Assembly: GCF_022267315.1 (NCBI RefSeq)
Contig: NZ_JAIKLE010000028.1
Coordinates: forward strand, 1-64,000
Length of the DNA: 64,000 nucleotides
Origin: Maribellus maritimus
GTDB taxonomy: Bacteria > Bacteroidota > Bacteroidia > Bacteroidales > Prolixibacteraceae
Direction of reading: 5' to 3'
Under the pieces are notes generated by a model. It searched no databases. It was not told the origin of the DNA and worked only from the letters and a program-made list of their open reading frames with translations. Positions within the stretch are counted from its first letter, which is position 1. The number at the start of each line of letters is the position of its first letter. The translations under genes were made by a program, and so were the position numbers. Positions 1-8,397 of this stretch are shown piece by piece.

Positions 1-57
1 TCAACCTAACTAAACCAATAAAACTAATCAAACCTAAACTTATGAACTAAAACTCTG
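1..57 (-). ncRNA. Candidate small RNA, copy A (cut by window edge)
   Basis: Body of the repeated small-RNA-like unit. On the minus strand transcription would start near 55-57, just after the -7 box at 61-68, and read towards position 1. The 58-nt body is nearly free of C and rich in U and G. The hairpin seen in the other copies would lie outside the window. No Rfam family was identified by eye. Confidence 0.55.
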
Positions 58-60
58 CTA

Positions 61-68
61 CAAATATA
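61..68 (-). promoter_or_regulatory. -7 promoter box of copy A
   Basis: The minus strand reads TATATTTG, matching the Bacteroidota -7 consensus TAnnTTTG. A canonical TTTG at -33 is not evident, but the upstream block that reads TTTTTTAACATTCAG on the minus strand is conserved in copies A to C and recognisable in copy D. Confidence 0.55.
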
Positions 69-244
69 TGTCGAAAAACATATTTTTGTGTTATCTGAAT
101 GTTAAAAAAACACATTATTTGTTTTTCTAAAATCTATCAATATTAGATTAGATCTATGAAAATGCTGTGAAAGTATTCCTTTTTGCGACAAAATGATTTA
201 AATGATTTTGGGAGGGGATTCAGAATTGAGATGTGATTTTTATA

Positions 245-333
245 AAAAAGAAAAAGGATAAGTCAATACTTATCCTTTTCAACCTAACTAAACCAATAAA
301 ACTAATCAAACCTAAACTTATGAACTAAAACTC
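245..333 (-). ncRNA. Candidate small RNA, copy B
   Basis: Complete unit of about 90 nt. The minus-strand RNA starts near 333, contains the invariant C-poor body, and ends in a hairpin at 252-279 (arms AAAAGGATAAG and CTTATCCTTTT, six-base loop) followed by a T-rich run. That is the architecture of an intrinsic terminator. There is no open reading frame of useful length. Confidence 0.6.
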
Positions 334-338
334 TGCTA

Positions 339-346
339 CAAATATA
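339..346 (-). promoter_or_regulatory. -7 promoter box of copy B
   Basis: TATATTTG on the minus strand, same position relative to the body as in the other copies. Confidence 0.55.
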
Positions 347-524
347 TATCGAAAAACATATTTTTGTGTTATCTGAATGTTAAAAAACACATTGTTTATT
401 TTTCTAAAATCTATGATTTATAGATGTAGTCTATGTATGTGTTGTTGGAGTGTGTTATTTTTTGACATTTTGTATTTGGGTTTTTTGACAATGATGTTAT
501 GAGGTATAAAAATGGGAGAGAGTA

Positions 525-614
525 AAAAGGAAAAAGGATGAGTCAATACCCCATCCTTTTCAACCTAACTAAACCAATAAAACTAATCAAACCTAAACTT
601 ATGAACTAAAACTC
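525..614 (-). ncRNA. Candidate small RNA, copy C
   Basis: Complete unit. The body is identical to copies A and B. The terminal hairpin at 532-560 has arms AAAAGGATG and CATCCTTTT with a longer loop. Stem bases differ from copy B but pairing is kept, and a T-rich tract follows on the minus strand. Confidence 0.6.
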
Positions 615-619
615 TGCTA

Positions 620-627
620 CAAATATA
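620..627 (-). promoter_or_regulatory. -7 promoter box of copy C
   Basis: TATATTTG on the minus strand, conserved although flanking bases on the upstream side have changed. Confidence 0.55.
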
Positions 628-792
628 TGTTGAAAAACATTGAAGTAGGTTAACTGAATGTTAAAAAACATGCTCTACAACATATGTAAAATCTATGTTA
701 ATTCGACTAAATCTATAAGAGGTTCGTGGAGGTTTGCTTTTGTTGAGGAGAACAATTCAGGGAGAATAGTTGCTGTGCCCTCATGAGCGGGT

Positions 793-880
793 AAAAAGAA
801 AAAGGACAGGTCAACACCTATCCTTTTCAACTAACTAAACCAATAAAACTAATCAAACCTAAACTTATGAACTAAAACTC
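793..880 (-). ncRNA. Candidate small RNA, copy D
   Basis: Complete unit. The body differs from the other copies by one missing base near its 3' end. The hairpin at 800-827 pairs GGATAGGT with ACCTGTCC through one G-U pair, with a four-base loop and a following T-rich tract, so the stem has changed with pairing preserved. Confidence 0.6.
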
Positions 881-885
881 TGCTA

Positions 886-893
886 CAAATGTA
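886..893 (-). promoter_or_regulatory. -7 promoter box of copy D
   Basis: TACATTTG on the minus strand. The two variable positions of TAnnTTTG differ from the other copies while the fixed positions are kept. Confidence 0.55.
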
Positions 894-971
894 TGCTATA
901 AAACACATTTGTAGGTTAACTAAATATTAAAAAGTATGTTTTGCAGCATATCTTAAGTCAATGTTAAACTT

Positions 972-1014
972 AAAACAGGGGTCAATCAACGTTAAGTCGA
1001 TTGACCCCTGTTTT
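972..1014. other. Strong 16-bp perfect hairpin
   Basis: AAAACAGGGGTCAATC at 972-987 pairs perfectly with GATTGACCCCTGTTTT at 999-1014 around an 11-base loop. It lies between the small-RNA array and the floA terminator. With T4 on each side it could stop transcription in either direction; no other role is evident. Confidence 0.6.
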
Positions 1015-1017
1015 CCC

Positions 1018-1058
1018 AAAAAAAGTCATCGCCTGACATCAAGTTCGCCGGCGACTTT
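1018..1058 (-). terminator. Terminator after floA
   Basis: On the minus strand AAAGT and GGCG-type arms pair with a three-base bulge, followed by seven T. It sits eight bases after the floA stop codon. Confidence 0.6.
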
Positions 1059-1065
1059 CATTTAT

Positions 1066-2043
1066 TTATTCTCCCTTTTTGCTTTCTTCTCCTGCAATGG
1101 AATCTCTCATTGATGTGTCGGCCATAATGTTTTTGTATTTCATATAGTCCATCACACCCAGATTACCTTTGTTAAATGCTTCGGCGATTGCCAGCGGCAC
1201 CTGTACTTCGGCTTCAATTACTTTTGCCCGTGCTTCCTGTGCTTTGGCTTTCATTTCCTGTTCAAGAGCGATAGCCATAGCCCTGCGTTCCTCCGCTTTG
1301 GCCTGTGCTATGTTTTTATCGGCATCGGCCTGGTCGATTTGTAATACCGCCCCAATATTTTTACCAATGTCGATATCCGCAATATCAATAGAAAGGATTT
1401 CAAATGCTGTGCCCGCGTCAAGTCCTTTTTCCAAAACCACCCGGGAAATAAAATCAGGATTTTCCAATACAGCTTTATGTGAATGTGACGAACCGATTGA
1501 TGAAACAATTCCTTCCCCTACACGGGCAAGAACGGTTTCTTCTCCGGCTCCACCCACCAGTTGTTTAATGGAAGCGCGGACCGTTACCCTTGCTTTTGCG
1601 ATCAACTGAATACCATCTTTGGCAACCGCTGTAACCGGAGGAGTGTTTATAACTTTTGGGTTTACCGACATTTGCACTGCTTCAAATACATCGCGACCGG
1701 CCAAATCAATAGCAGTAGCCATGTTAAAAGGCAGATCAATATTTGCCTTTGATGCCGACACCAGTGCATGCACCACATTGGCTACATGCCCTCCCGCAAG
1801 ATAATGTGCCTCCAAGGCATCCCGACTCAAATGAACGTCAGCTTTTGTTCCTTCAATTAATGCACGAACGATGATCCCCGGCGGGACTTTTCGGAAGCGC
1901 ATGAGAAAGAGTTGTAACAGCGAGATTCGTACACCGGAAACCAGCGCTGAAAACCAGAGCCCGATTGGAATAAAATAAAGAACGATAAATAACAGGACAA
2001 TAACTCCAATTATTAGTCCCCACGTACCGACTGATTCAACCAT
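1066..2043 (-). CDS. floA: Flotillin-like protein FloA
   Basis: A 325-aa flotillin-like scaffold protein of the UPF0365/FloA family, about the usual family length. An N-terminal hydrophobic hairpin (about residues 8-45) anchors it to the inner membrane. The band-7-like core follows ([13 protein letters not shown] region onward), then an alanine/glutamate-rich coiled segment (about 235-290, [14 protein letters not shown]). The family organises membrane microdomains; that role is taken from relatives. The nfeD-like gene lies one base upstream in the same direction, the classical flotillin-NfeD pairing, so the two are almost certainly co-transcribed and work together. Start chosen at the ATG giving MVESVGTWG. 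Confidence 0.93.
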   Translation of the reverse strand: MVESVGTWGLIIGVIVLLFIVLYFIPIGLWFSALVSGVRISLLQLFLMRFRKVPPGIIVRALIEGTKADVHLSRDALEAHYLAGGHVANVVHALVSASKANIDLPFNMATAIDLAGRDVFEAVQMSVNPKVINTPPVTAVAKDGIQLIAKARVTVRASIKQLVGGAGEETVLARVGEGIVSSIGSSHSHKAVLENPDFISRVVLEKGLDAGTAFEILSIDIADIDIGKNIGAVLQIDQADADKNIAQAKAEERRAMAIALEQEMKAKAQEARAKVIEAEVQVPLAIAEAFNKGNLGVMDYMKYKNIMADTSMRDSIAGEESKKGE

Positions 2044-2044
2044 A

Positions 2045-2518
2045 CTATTCTTTTTTTACAGGTTCTACAATAATTTTATTGGTCAATATTTTTAATACTT
2101 TTATTTCTCTGTTATGATCGACAAAACTACCTGTTGACTGGGCTTCAACAACCTCACCGTTCACTTTTACTTTTCCTGAAGGGGCCAGTCTGCCAATTGA
2201 TTTACCAACATCGCCAACTTTTATTTTTTCTGTGTTTATCGTCTCTACTTTTCCGATTATGTTGGACTCAAGAATCATTTTTTTTCCCGATTTTGATTTA
2301 AAAAAGTAATAAATCATGGCGGGAGCAGCAATCAATACAACGGTTAAGGTAAGAAAGCCCGGCCCGGTTCCATATTCAGAAAAAGCAATATAGACGCTGG
2401 CTCCCAAAAGAAGAAAACCTCCAATTCCGGCGATGGTAACCCCCGGAATTACCGCAAATTCGATAAGCAGGAGCAAAAGCCCAAGTAAAATCAAAAGTAT
2501 AATTGCAAAAACAGTCAT
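2045..2518 (-). CDS. NfeD-like membrane protein
   Basis: A 157-aa short-form NfeD protein. Three closely packed hydrophobic segments lie at about residues 3-25, 28-50 and 55-72. A soluble OB-fold-like C-terminal half begins near residue 85 ([20 protein letters not shown]) and contains the typical '[15 protein letters not shown]' segment. Proteins of this type accompany flotillins and are thought to help assemble or regulate them. The gene precedes floA by one base and follows clpS by nine. It lacks the ClpP-like protease domain of long NfeD forms. Confidence 0.88.
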   Translation of the reverse strand: MTVFAIILLILLGLLLLLIEFAVIPGVTIAGIGGFLLLGASVYIAFSEYGTGPGFLTLTVVLIAAPAMIYYFFKSKSGKKMILESNIIGKVETINTEKIKVGDVGKSIGRLAPSGKVKVNGEVVEAQSTGSFVDHNREIKVLKILTNKIIVEPVKKE

Positions 2519-2527
2519 GGCAGTTCG

Positions 2528-2806
2528 TTAGTCAATAGTAGCGTTTAATTCCCGTTCAATTAAGGCATCTTTCATGATTTTCAGTACATTGAATTTTCCC
2601 TTTTTAACATCACATTTTCCCTTGTAATGCGTAATAATAGTGCACTGTGTAGCCTGCTCATATTCGTGTTTACAAATATCAACGAGCGCATTAATTACAT
2701 AATCAAACGAATGTTCGTCGTCGTTGTGTAAAATCAGAATGTTTTCTTCAGAAACTTTTTCTTTGAAATCATCTGCAGGTCGTTTTTTGGTCTGCTCTGA
2801 TGTCAT
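2528..2806 (-). CDS. clpS: ClpS, Clp protease adaptor
   Basis: A 92-aa adaptor that delivers N-degron substrates to ClpAP/ClpCP. The family signature is clear: ILHNDDEHSFDYVI (about residues 25-38) with the ND pair that contacts the substrate N-terminus, and the later KGKCDVKKGKF segment. The first ~20 residues are the flexible extension. Its ATG overlaps the last bases of the upstream TPR/SPOR gene (2803-2806), so translation is probably coupled. Co-location with flotillin genes carries no clear functional message. Confidence 0.92.
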   Translation of the reverse strand: MTSEQTKKRPADDFKEKVSEENILILHNDDEHSFDYVINALVDICKHEYEQATQCTIITHYKGKCDVKKGKFNVLKIMKDALIERELNATID

Positions 2807-4188
2807 AATTCGCTTTCAATTTTTTTTGCCTCTTCCAAAGTTATTCTTTTTCCGTTAAAATACGGCACAACAAATGCATCTTCTACACCTTCCTGTCGAA
2901 CTTGTTTCTGCATTTTAACCGCATCTTCCAGATTAGTAAGCTTTCCGGTAGTATAGACAACAACACCGCGGTCGTCGGTGTAGTTATCAATTTTACGAAG
3001 AACAGCAAGTTTTTTATAGAGTCGTTCAACATAAGTCGGAAGGCCTCTGCTATAGGCGCCAATTTGAATACGGTATATCAACTCGTCTTTTTGTTCCGGT
3101 TCTTCCAGTAAAATATCGTTTTTTTCTTCCGAGAGAAATATTTCCGGATTTATGAAGGAAGTGTCAGCTTCCATAATTGTTTCAGGCGCTTCTGGTGTTT
3201 CCGTTTCGTGATATTTTTTTTCGTTCTTAACTTTTTCAACAAACGTTTCAATTTCATTTTCCGAAGCCTTATTCCAATATTCCAGTTCTCTTTTTTGGGC
3301 TTGCAAAAGCAGATTTGTAATTTCCTGTTGCAATGGGTAGGACTCTGTTTCCAGTGTAACTATCTTTTTGCCTAAAGCATCTTTTAAAACGGCACTGTTT
3401 GCCTGGAGATATTGTTCCCTTAACTCGTCAGTTTTGGTTAAAATCGAATCCAGACGTTGTTGTTTTTGATGGCTTTCATTAAAAAAAGCCCTGCCATCTT
3501 CCGTTTGAAAATGGCTGGTGTTATAATAAGTAATCCGGCTGTTTACGATAAACTCAACAGGAATTGCGTCTGGCCTGGCAGGAGTGCCCGCAGCAACTTC
3601 TTTATTTTCTTCTGCAAAAACTGTATTTGATGAATCAGGAAGAGGAGAAGGCTCTGCCGCAGTGGTTGAAGTGTCTGTTTCGGTTGCATCGGCATAGCTT
3701 TGTGCAAGTGAGCTTTCGGTAACTTTTTTAACCAGTTCCCTGTATGGATTTTCCTGATTATAGCATTGTTGAATTTTGCTTGCCACATTCAGCGCTTCCA
3801 GTTCTTCCGGATTGGCATTCATTCTGAACTTATTAAAGTTTTTTAGTGCCTGCTCCCAGTTTTCTTGTGCCTGGTATTGTATGCCGAGGTAATAATTAAT
3901 TTTGAGGGGAGCTTCTGCCGGATCAGTATTTAATAATTGAATAAGATCATATTCAGAATAGTTTTGGTTTTCGGTTCTGCAGGCACCATAGTAATAGTAT
4001 AACTCCAGTGATTCCGGTTTTTCTTCAATCAGTGTTTTAAACAAAGGCTCGGCCTCTGCATATTTTTTATTATCAAACAGTTCAAGTGCCTTTGATGATT
4101 TGTCATCCTGATTACTTCCAAAACTACCCGTTGAAATGGAAAACAAAACGCCCAAAAATATTGTTAGAAAAAATATCTTTTTTGCCAT
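2803..4188 (-). CDS. TPR and SPOR-domain secreted protein
   Basis: About 461 aa from the chosen start. A signal peptide (MAKKIFFLTIFLGVLFSIST) is followed by TPR-like helices (about residues 35-150), a low-complexity Ser/Thr/Glu-rich linker, a helical Gln/Glu-rich segment, and a C-terminal SPOR domain (IYRIQIGAYSRGLPTYVERL onward) that in relatives binds denuded peptidoglycan. Role in envelope or division-site maintenance is inference. The frame is open further upstream to 4332, but a longer start would bury the signal peptide and run through the divergent bcp promoter, so the ATG at 4186-4188 is preferred. An AGGGGG stretch lies 8-13 bases before it. Confidence 0.8.
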   Translation of the reverse strand: MAKKIFFLTIFLGVLFSISTGSFGSNQDDKSSKALELFDNKKYAEAEPLFKTLIEEKPESLELYYYYGACRTENQNYSEYDLIQLLNTDPAEAPLKINYYLGIQYQAQENWEQALKNFNKFRMNANPEELEALNVASKIQQCYNQENPYRELVKKVTESSLAQSYADATETDTSTTAAEPSPLPDSSNTVFAEENKEVAAGTPARPDAIPVEFIVNSRITYYNTSHFQTEDGRAFFNESHQKQQRLDSILTKTDELREQYLQANSAVLKDALGKKIVTLETESYPLQQEITNLLLQAQKRELEYWNKASENEIETFVEKVKNEKKYHETETPEAPETIMEADTSFINPEIFLSEEKNDILLEEPEQKDELIYRIQIGAYSRGLPTYVERLYKKLAVLRKIDNYTDDRGVVVYTTGKLTNLEDAVKMQKQVRQEGVEDAFVVPYFNGKRITLEEAKKIESEL

Positions 4189-4319
4189 TGACAATCCCCC
4201 TAAGGTTCCGGTTTTAATAGAATGTAAAGGTACAAATTTTGACCGAAGCATTAAATAAATACGGATTTTCTTGAGGGGAATGAAGTGGTGTTTTACCTGA
4301 TTTTTATCATTATAAAACG

Positions 4320-4327
4320 TATATTTG
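4320..4327 (+). promoter_or_regulatory. -7 promoter box for bcp
   Basis: TATATTTG matches TAnnTTTG, 25 bases before the bcp ATG. A clear -33 TTTG is not visible. Confidence 0.5.
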
Positions 4328-4351
4328 TACAACTGAAAAAACAGATTTTTT

Positions 4352-4816
4352 ATGACACATTTAAAAGTTGGAGATAAAGCTCCTGAGTTTAAAGGAGTAA
4401 ACCAGAATGGGGAAGAGATTGGTTTAAGCGATTTTTCAGGAAAGAAACTGATTCTTTATTTTTATCCAAAAGACAATACGCCCGGATGTACAGCGGAATC
4501 CTGTAATTTGAATGAGAATTACAATTCATGGTTAAACAAAGGCTTTGAAGTGATAGGAGTGAGCCCCGACAGTGTGCAGTCGCACGTGAAATTTGCCGAT
4601 AAATACGGCTTGAAATTTAATTTGATTGCCGATACGGAAAAGGAGATTTTGCAGGCCTATGGAGCGTGGGGAGAGAAAAGTATGTATGGTAAAAAATACA
4701 TGGGAGTTTTACGAACCACATTTGTTATCGATGAAAATGAAGTAATCACTGAAATTTTTGAAAAGGTAAAAACAAAGGACCATACCAACCAAATAGAAAA
4801 AGCTTTAAAAATTTAA
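4352..4816 (+). CDS. bcp: Thioredoxin-dependent peroxiredoxin Bcp
   Basis: A 154-aa atypical 2-Cys peroxiredoxin (Bcp/PrxQ type) that reduces hydroperoxides in the cytoplasm. The active site YPKDNTPGCTAESCNL contains the peroxidatic Cys46 and, five residues on, Cys51, the resolving cysteine position of Bcp with the CxxxxC spacing. Full length. It lies divergently from the TPR/SPOR gene and 12 bases before recA, close enough for read-through into recA. Confidence 0.94.
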   Translation: MTHLKVGDKAPEFKGVNQNGEEIGLSDFSGKKLILYFYPKDNTPGCTAESCNLNENYNSWLNKGFEVIGVSPDSVQSHVKFADKYGLKFNLIADTEKEILQAYGAWGEKSMYGKKYMGVLRTTFVIDENEVITEIFEKVKTKDHTNQIEKALKI

Positions 4817-4828
4817 CCAAAACTAAAC

Positions 4829-5854
4829 ATGACAAAAGAAGAAAAAAACCAAATGAATAAAGAAAAGCTGAAAGCAATTCAGCTTACGATGGATAAAATT
4901 GAAAAAAGCTATGGTAAAGGTTCCATCATGCGTATGGGGGATCGCGCAGTTGAAGATGTTCCGGCCATTCCATCGGGATCCATTGCTTTGGATGTTGCGC
5001 TTGGAATTGGAGGTTACCCCAAAGGAAGGGTAATCGAAATTTACGGACCTGAATCTTCGGGTAAAACAACCCTGGCCATTCATGCTATTGCTGAAGCGCA
5101 AAAAGCAGGGGGAATTGCCGCCATTATTGATGCCGAACACGCCTTTGACCCGTATTATGCAAAAAAACTGGGAGTTGATATTGATGAATTATTGATTTCA
5201 CAACCCGATAGTGGAGAGCAGGCCCTGGAAATTGCCGATAATCTTATTCGTTCAGGAGCTTTGGATATTGTAGTGATCGACTCGGTTGCAGCGCTTACTC
5301 CAAAAGCTGAATTGGAGGGAGAAATGGGCGATTCAAAAATGGGATTACAGGCTCGTTTAATGTCTCAGGCTCTGCGTAAGCTTACTGCAAACATCAATAA
5401 AACCAAAACCTGCTGCATTTTTATCAATCAGTTAAGGGAAAAAATAGGGGTGATGTTTGGTAACCCTGAAACCACAACCGGAGGAAATGCACTTAAGTTT
5501 TATGCTTCGGTTCGTTTGGATATCCGCCGGATTGGACAGATAAAAGATGGTGATGAGGTTCAGGGAAATAATGTTCGTGTGAAAGTGGTGAAGAACAAAG
5601 TTGCTCCGCCATTCCGTAAAGCGGAATTTGATATTTTGTATGGTGAAGGAATTTCAAAATCGGGTGAGATTATCGATTTGGGAGTCCAGTTTAACATCAT
5701 TAAAAAAAGTGGTTCGTGGTTTAGTTATGGCGAAACCAAATTAGGACAGGGAAGAGAAACCGTGCGTAACCTGATTCTTGATAATCCGGAGTTGGCACAG
5801 GAACTCGAAACAAAAATAATGGAGACGATTACGGGAAAAATTACAAGCGAATAA
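4829..5854 (+). CDS. recA: Recombinase RecA
   Basis: A 341-aa RecA, the ATP-dependent strand-exchange and SOS co-protease protein. Walker A GPESSGKT is at residues 73-80, Walker [13 protein letters not shown] is near 145, and the [14 protein letters not shown] segment, with the L2 loop [14 protein letters not shown], is intact. The short C-terminal tail is acidic-poor compared with enterobacterial RecA. A second in-frame Met at residue 9 is a possible start. A hairpin with a T-tract follows at 5880. Confidence 0.97.
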   Translation: MTKEEKNQMNKEKLKAIQLTMDKIEKSYGKGSIMRMGDRAVEDVPAIPSGSIALDVALGIGGYPKGRVIEIYGPESSGKTTLAIHAIAEAQKAGGIAAIIDAEHAFDPYYAKKLGVDIDELLISQPDSGEQALEIADNLIRSGALDIVVIDSVAALTPKAELEGEMGDSKMGLQARLMSQALRKLTANINKTKTCCIFINQLREKIGVMFGNPETTTGGNALKFYASVRLDIRRIGQIKDGDEVQGNNVRVKVVKNKVAPPFRKAEFDILYGEGISKSGEIIDLGVQFNIIKKSGSWFSYGETKLGQGRETVRNLILDNPELAQELETKIMETITGKITSE

Positions 5855-5879
5855 AACGTATTTAAATAAGACAGAATGT

Positions 5880-5919
5880 ACTGGATGAGCGGCTTCTGTC
5901 GTTTCATCCAGTTTTTTTA
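5880..5919 (+). terminator. Terminator after recA
   Basis: ACTGGATGA and TCATCCAGT pair around a 14-base loop and are followed by seven T. It falls inside the open frame upstream of thrA, which supports the later thrA start. Confidence 0.75.
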
Positions 5920-5938
5920 TAACCAATTTTATAAAAGT

Positions 5939-8362
5939 ATGAAAGTTTTGAAGTTTGGCGGAACCTCAGTCGGTTCAGCCGAAAATATAAAACGGGTAAA
6001 GGAGATTGTTCTCAAACAGGATGAGGATGTAGTTGTCGTAGTTTCTGCCTTGGGTGGGATTACAGATAAAATTTTGAATGCCGCCAGGCAAGCTTCTACG
6101 GGAACGCAAAACTTTCATGCGGAACTGACGGAAATAAAAAAAGCGCATTACGATGCCATTGAAACACTTTTTAACGGGACCGGCTCAATAAAATACATTG
6201 TTGATGAATTGCTGGATGAATTGGAACAGATTTTAACCGGGATTACCCTGGTGGGAGAGCTTACCGTTAAGACACTGGATCGGATTGCCGGAATCGGAGA
6301 ACGAATTTCGTCGCATATTGTCGCGCAATACATTCCGGGGGCGGTTCGGAAGGACTCGTCGGAATTTATACAAACCGACAGTAATTTTGGACGAGCAGCC
6401 GTCGATTTTAAAATTACAAATCAGAACATTCAAAAAACTTTTGCAAACTTTTCAGGCGTTGCAGTAGTTCCCGGTTTTATTTCAAAAAACAGTAAAAGTG
6501 AATTTACGACATTAGGACGAGGTGGTTCAGATTATACCGCTTCGATAATTGCCGCAGCTCTTGATGTAAGCTCGTTGGAGATTTGGACTGATGTGGATGG
6601 TTTTATGACAGCCGATCCACGTGTTATCAGGAAAGCATACACCATCCCAAAACTGACCTATTCCGAGGCAATGGAACTTTCGCATTTTGGAGCGAAAGTA
6701 ATTTACCCTCCAACTATTTTGCCGGTGTATCAAAAAGGAATCCCGATTCAGATTAAAAATACGTTTAAGCCGGAAAGTGAAGGGACAAGAATCATTCAAA
6801 CAGCCGAAAACGGAAAGGAAAGACCTATTAAAGGGATTTCATCCATTTCGGGAATTACGCTTTTAACCCTTCAGGGGATCGGAATGGTGGGGGTAACCGG
6901 TATTTCCATGCGTTTGTTTACAGCACTGGCCAGCGTAAACGTTAATGTCATTTTAATCTCACAGGCTTCTTCCGAGAATTCAATCAGTGTTGCTATCGAT
7001 GAACATGCGCTTGATGCAGCCGAAATTGCTATTCGGGAAGAGTTTGAAAAAGAAATAGCTTCGGGACAAATCAGTAAAATTTATGCCGAAAGTGAGCTTT
7101 CAATTGTGGCCATTGTAGGTGAAAATATGAAACATACCACCGGTATTGCCGGGAAATTGTTTTCTACCATCGGAAAAAACGGGGTGAATGTAATTGCCAT
7201 AGCTCAGGGTGCTTCAGAATTAAATATTTCCTGGGTGGTTGAAAGCCGGGAACTTCGGAAAACACTAAATGTGGTTCATGAATCATTTTTCCTTTCCGAA
7301 AATGTGGAATTAAATGTTTTTCTGATGGGAATTGGAACCGTTGGCGGAAATCTGTTGCAGCAGTTACAAATGCAGCAGAAAAAATTGTTGGAGGAGAAAC
7401 ATCTGAAATTAAAACTTACCGGTGTTGCCAATTCAAAAACAATGGTTTTCGACCGCGACGGAATTGAAATTTCAACATTTAAAGAAAGCCTTGATAATTC
7501 AGAAAAGAAGTCGGATTTGACTGGTTTTGTCGATGAAATGAGAAAAATGAATATTTATAATTCTGTGTTTGTGGATTGCACTGCTTCAGATAAGGTGGCA
7601 GATATTTACAAAGATATTCTTCATTCGAATATTTCCATTGTGGCGGCAAACAAAGTGGCGGCCTCGTCTTCATTTTCAAATTATTCTGAATTAAAAAAAC
7701 TGGCAAAACAAAAAGGTGTTAAGTTTTTATTTGAAACCAATGTGGGAGCCGGTTTGCCCATTATAAATACTTTAAACGACCTGGTAAATTCAGGAGATAA
7801 AATTTTGAAGATTGAGGCGGTATTATCTGGAACTCTGAATTATATTTTTAACACTATTTCAGAAAAAGTGCCTTTGAGTGAAACCATAAAAAGAGCAAAG
7901 GAAGAGGGGTATTCAGAGCCTGACCCGCGCATTGATTTGAGTGGTGTTGATGTGGCACGCAAAATCTTAATTCTCGCACGCGAATCAGGTTATGCTGTAG
8001 AAATGGAAGATATTAATATCAAACGTTTTGTGCCAGACTCCTTTTTTGAAGGCTCGCTGGAAAATTTCTGGGAAAAGATAAAGGATTTGGATGCTGATTT
8101 TGAGGTGAAACGGAAAGTTTTGGAAAAAGAAAATAAAAAATGGCGCTTTGTGGCGAAATACGAAAATGGGTTGGCAGAAGTGGAATTGCAGGAAGTAAGT
8201 TCCACTCATCCTTTTTACGATCTGGAAGGAAGCAATAATCTGGTGATGTACACTACGGAACGGTATCAGGAGTTTCCGATGCTGATAAAAGGATATGGAG
8301 CCGGCGCTTCAGTAACTGCAGCCGGGGTATTTGCCGATTTAATAAAAGTGTCAAATATTTAA
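5939..8362 (+). CDS. thrA: Bifunctional aspartokinase / homoserine dehydrogenase
   Basis: An 807-aa fusion that phosphorylates aspartate and, after another enzyme's step, reduces aspartate semialdehyde to homoserine. The N-terminal aspartokinase starts at once (KFGGTSVGSAENI) and has GRGGSDYTA near 193-201. Two ACT regulatory domains occupy about 310-450, so threonine feedback is likely. Homoserine dehydrogenase begins near 458 with the Rossmann motif GIGTVG and has the later NVGAGLPI and LSGTLNYIF signatures. The frame opens 21 codons earlier, but that extension crosses the recA terminator and has no family similarity, so the ATG at 5939 is used. First gene of a thr cluster. Confidence 0.95.
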   Translation: MKVLKFGGTSVGSAENIKRVKEIVLKQDEDVVVVVSALGGITDKILNAARQASTGTQNFHAELTEIKKAHYDAIETLFNGTGSIKYIVDELLDELEQILTGITLVGELTVKTLDRIAGIGERISSHIVAQYIPGAVRKDSSEFIQTDSNFGRAAVDFKITNQNIQKTFANFSGVAVVPGFISKNSKSEFTTLGRGGSDYTASIIAAALDVSSLEIWTDVDGFMTADPRVIRKAYTIPKLTYSEAMELSHFGAKVIYPPTILPVYQKGIPIQIKNTFKPESEGTRIIQTAENGKERPIKGISSISGITLLTLQGIGMVGVTGISMRLFTALASVNVNVILISQASSENSISVAIDEHALDAAEIAIREEFEKEIASGQISKIYAESELSIVAIVGENMKHTTGIAGKLFSTIGKNGVNVIAIAQGASELNISWVVESRELRKTLNVVHESFFLSENVELNVFLMGIGTVGGNLLQQLQMQQKKLLEEKHLKLKLTGVANSKTMVFDRDGIEISTFKESLDNSEKKSDLTGFVDEMRKMNIYNSVFVDCTASDKVADIYKDILHSNISIVAANKVAASSSFSNYSELKKLAKQKGVKFLFETNVGAGLPIINTLNDLVNSGDKILKIEAVLSGTLNYIFNTISEKVPLSETIKRAKEEGYSEPDPRIDLSGVDVARKILILARESGYAVEMEDINIKRFVPDSFFEGSLENFWEKIKDLDADFEVKRKVLEKENKKWRFVAKYENGLAEVELQEVSSTHPFYDLEGSNNLVMYTTERYQEFPMLIKGYGAGASVTAAGVFADLIKVSNI

Positions 8363-8397
8363 ATTTCGGAACTGGAATTTTCGATTAAACTGAAATT

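Larger units (their letters stand above)
1..960 (-). repeat. Tandem array of four ~265-285 bp units
   Basis: Four direct copies of the same unit lie head to tail without a protein-coding gene. Each carries an almost invariant ~58-bp block (for example 1-58, 281-336, 561-617, 828-883) followed on the plus strand by a conserved AT-rich block of about 65 bp and then by unrelated spacer. Read on the minus strand the order is upstream block, TAnnTTTG box, C-poor body, hairpin with U-tract. The first copy is cut by the window edge, so the array may continue to the left. Spacers between copies are not conserved, which argues against a simple recent satellite expansion. Confidence 0.85.

Noticed and set aside
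1-960. Possible CRISPR array
   Set aside because: Only four repeats, units of over 260 bp, spacers of uneven length and no cas genes. The promoter-plus-terminator structure explains the repeats better.
4189-4332. N-terminal extension of the TPR/SPOR protein
   Set aside because: It would bury a good signal peptide and extend over the divergent bcp promoter.
5876-5938. Longer start for thrA
   Set aside because: The extra codons cross the recA terminator and have no aspartokinase similarity; KFGGTSVG must lie at the N-terminus.
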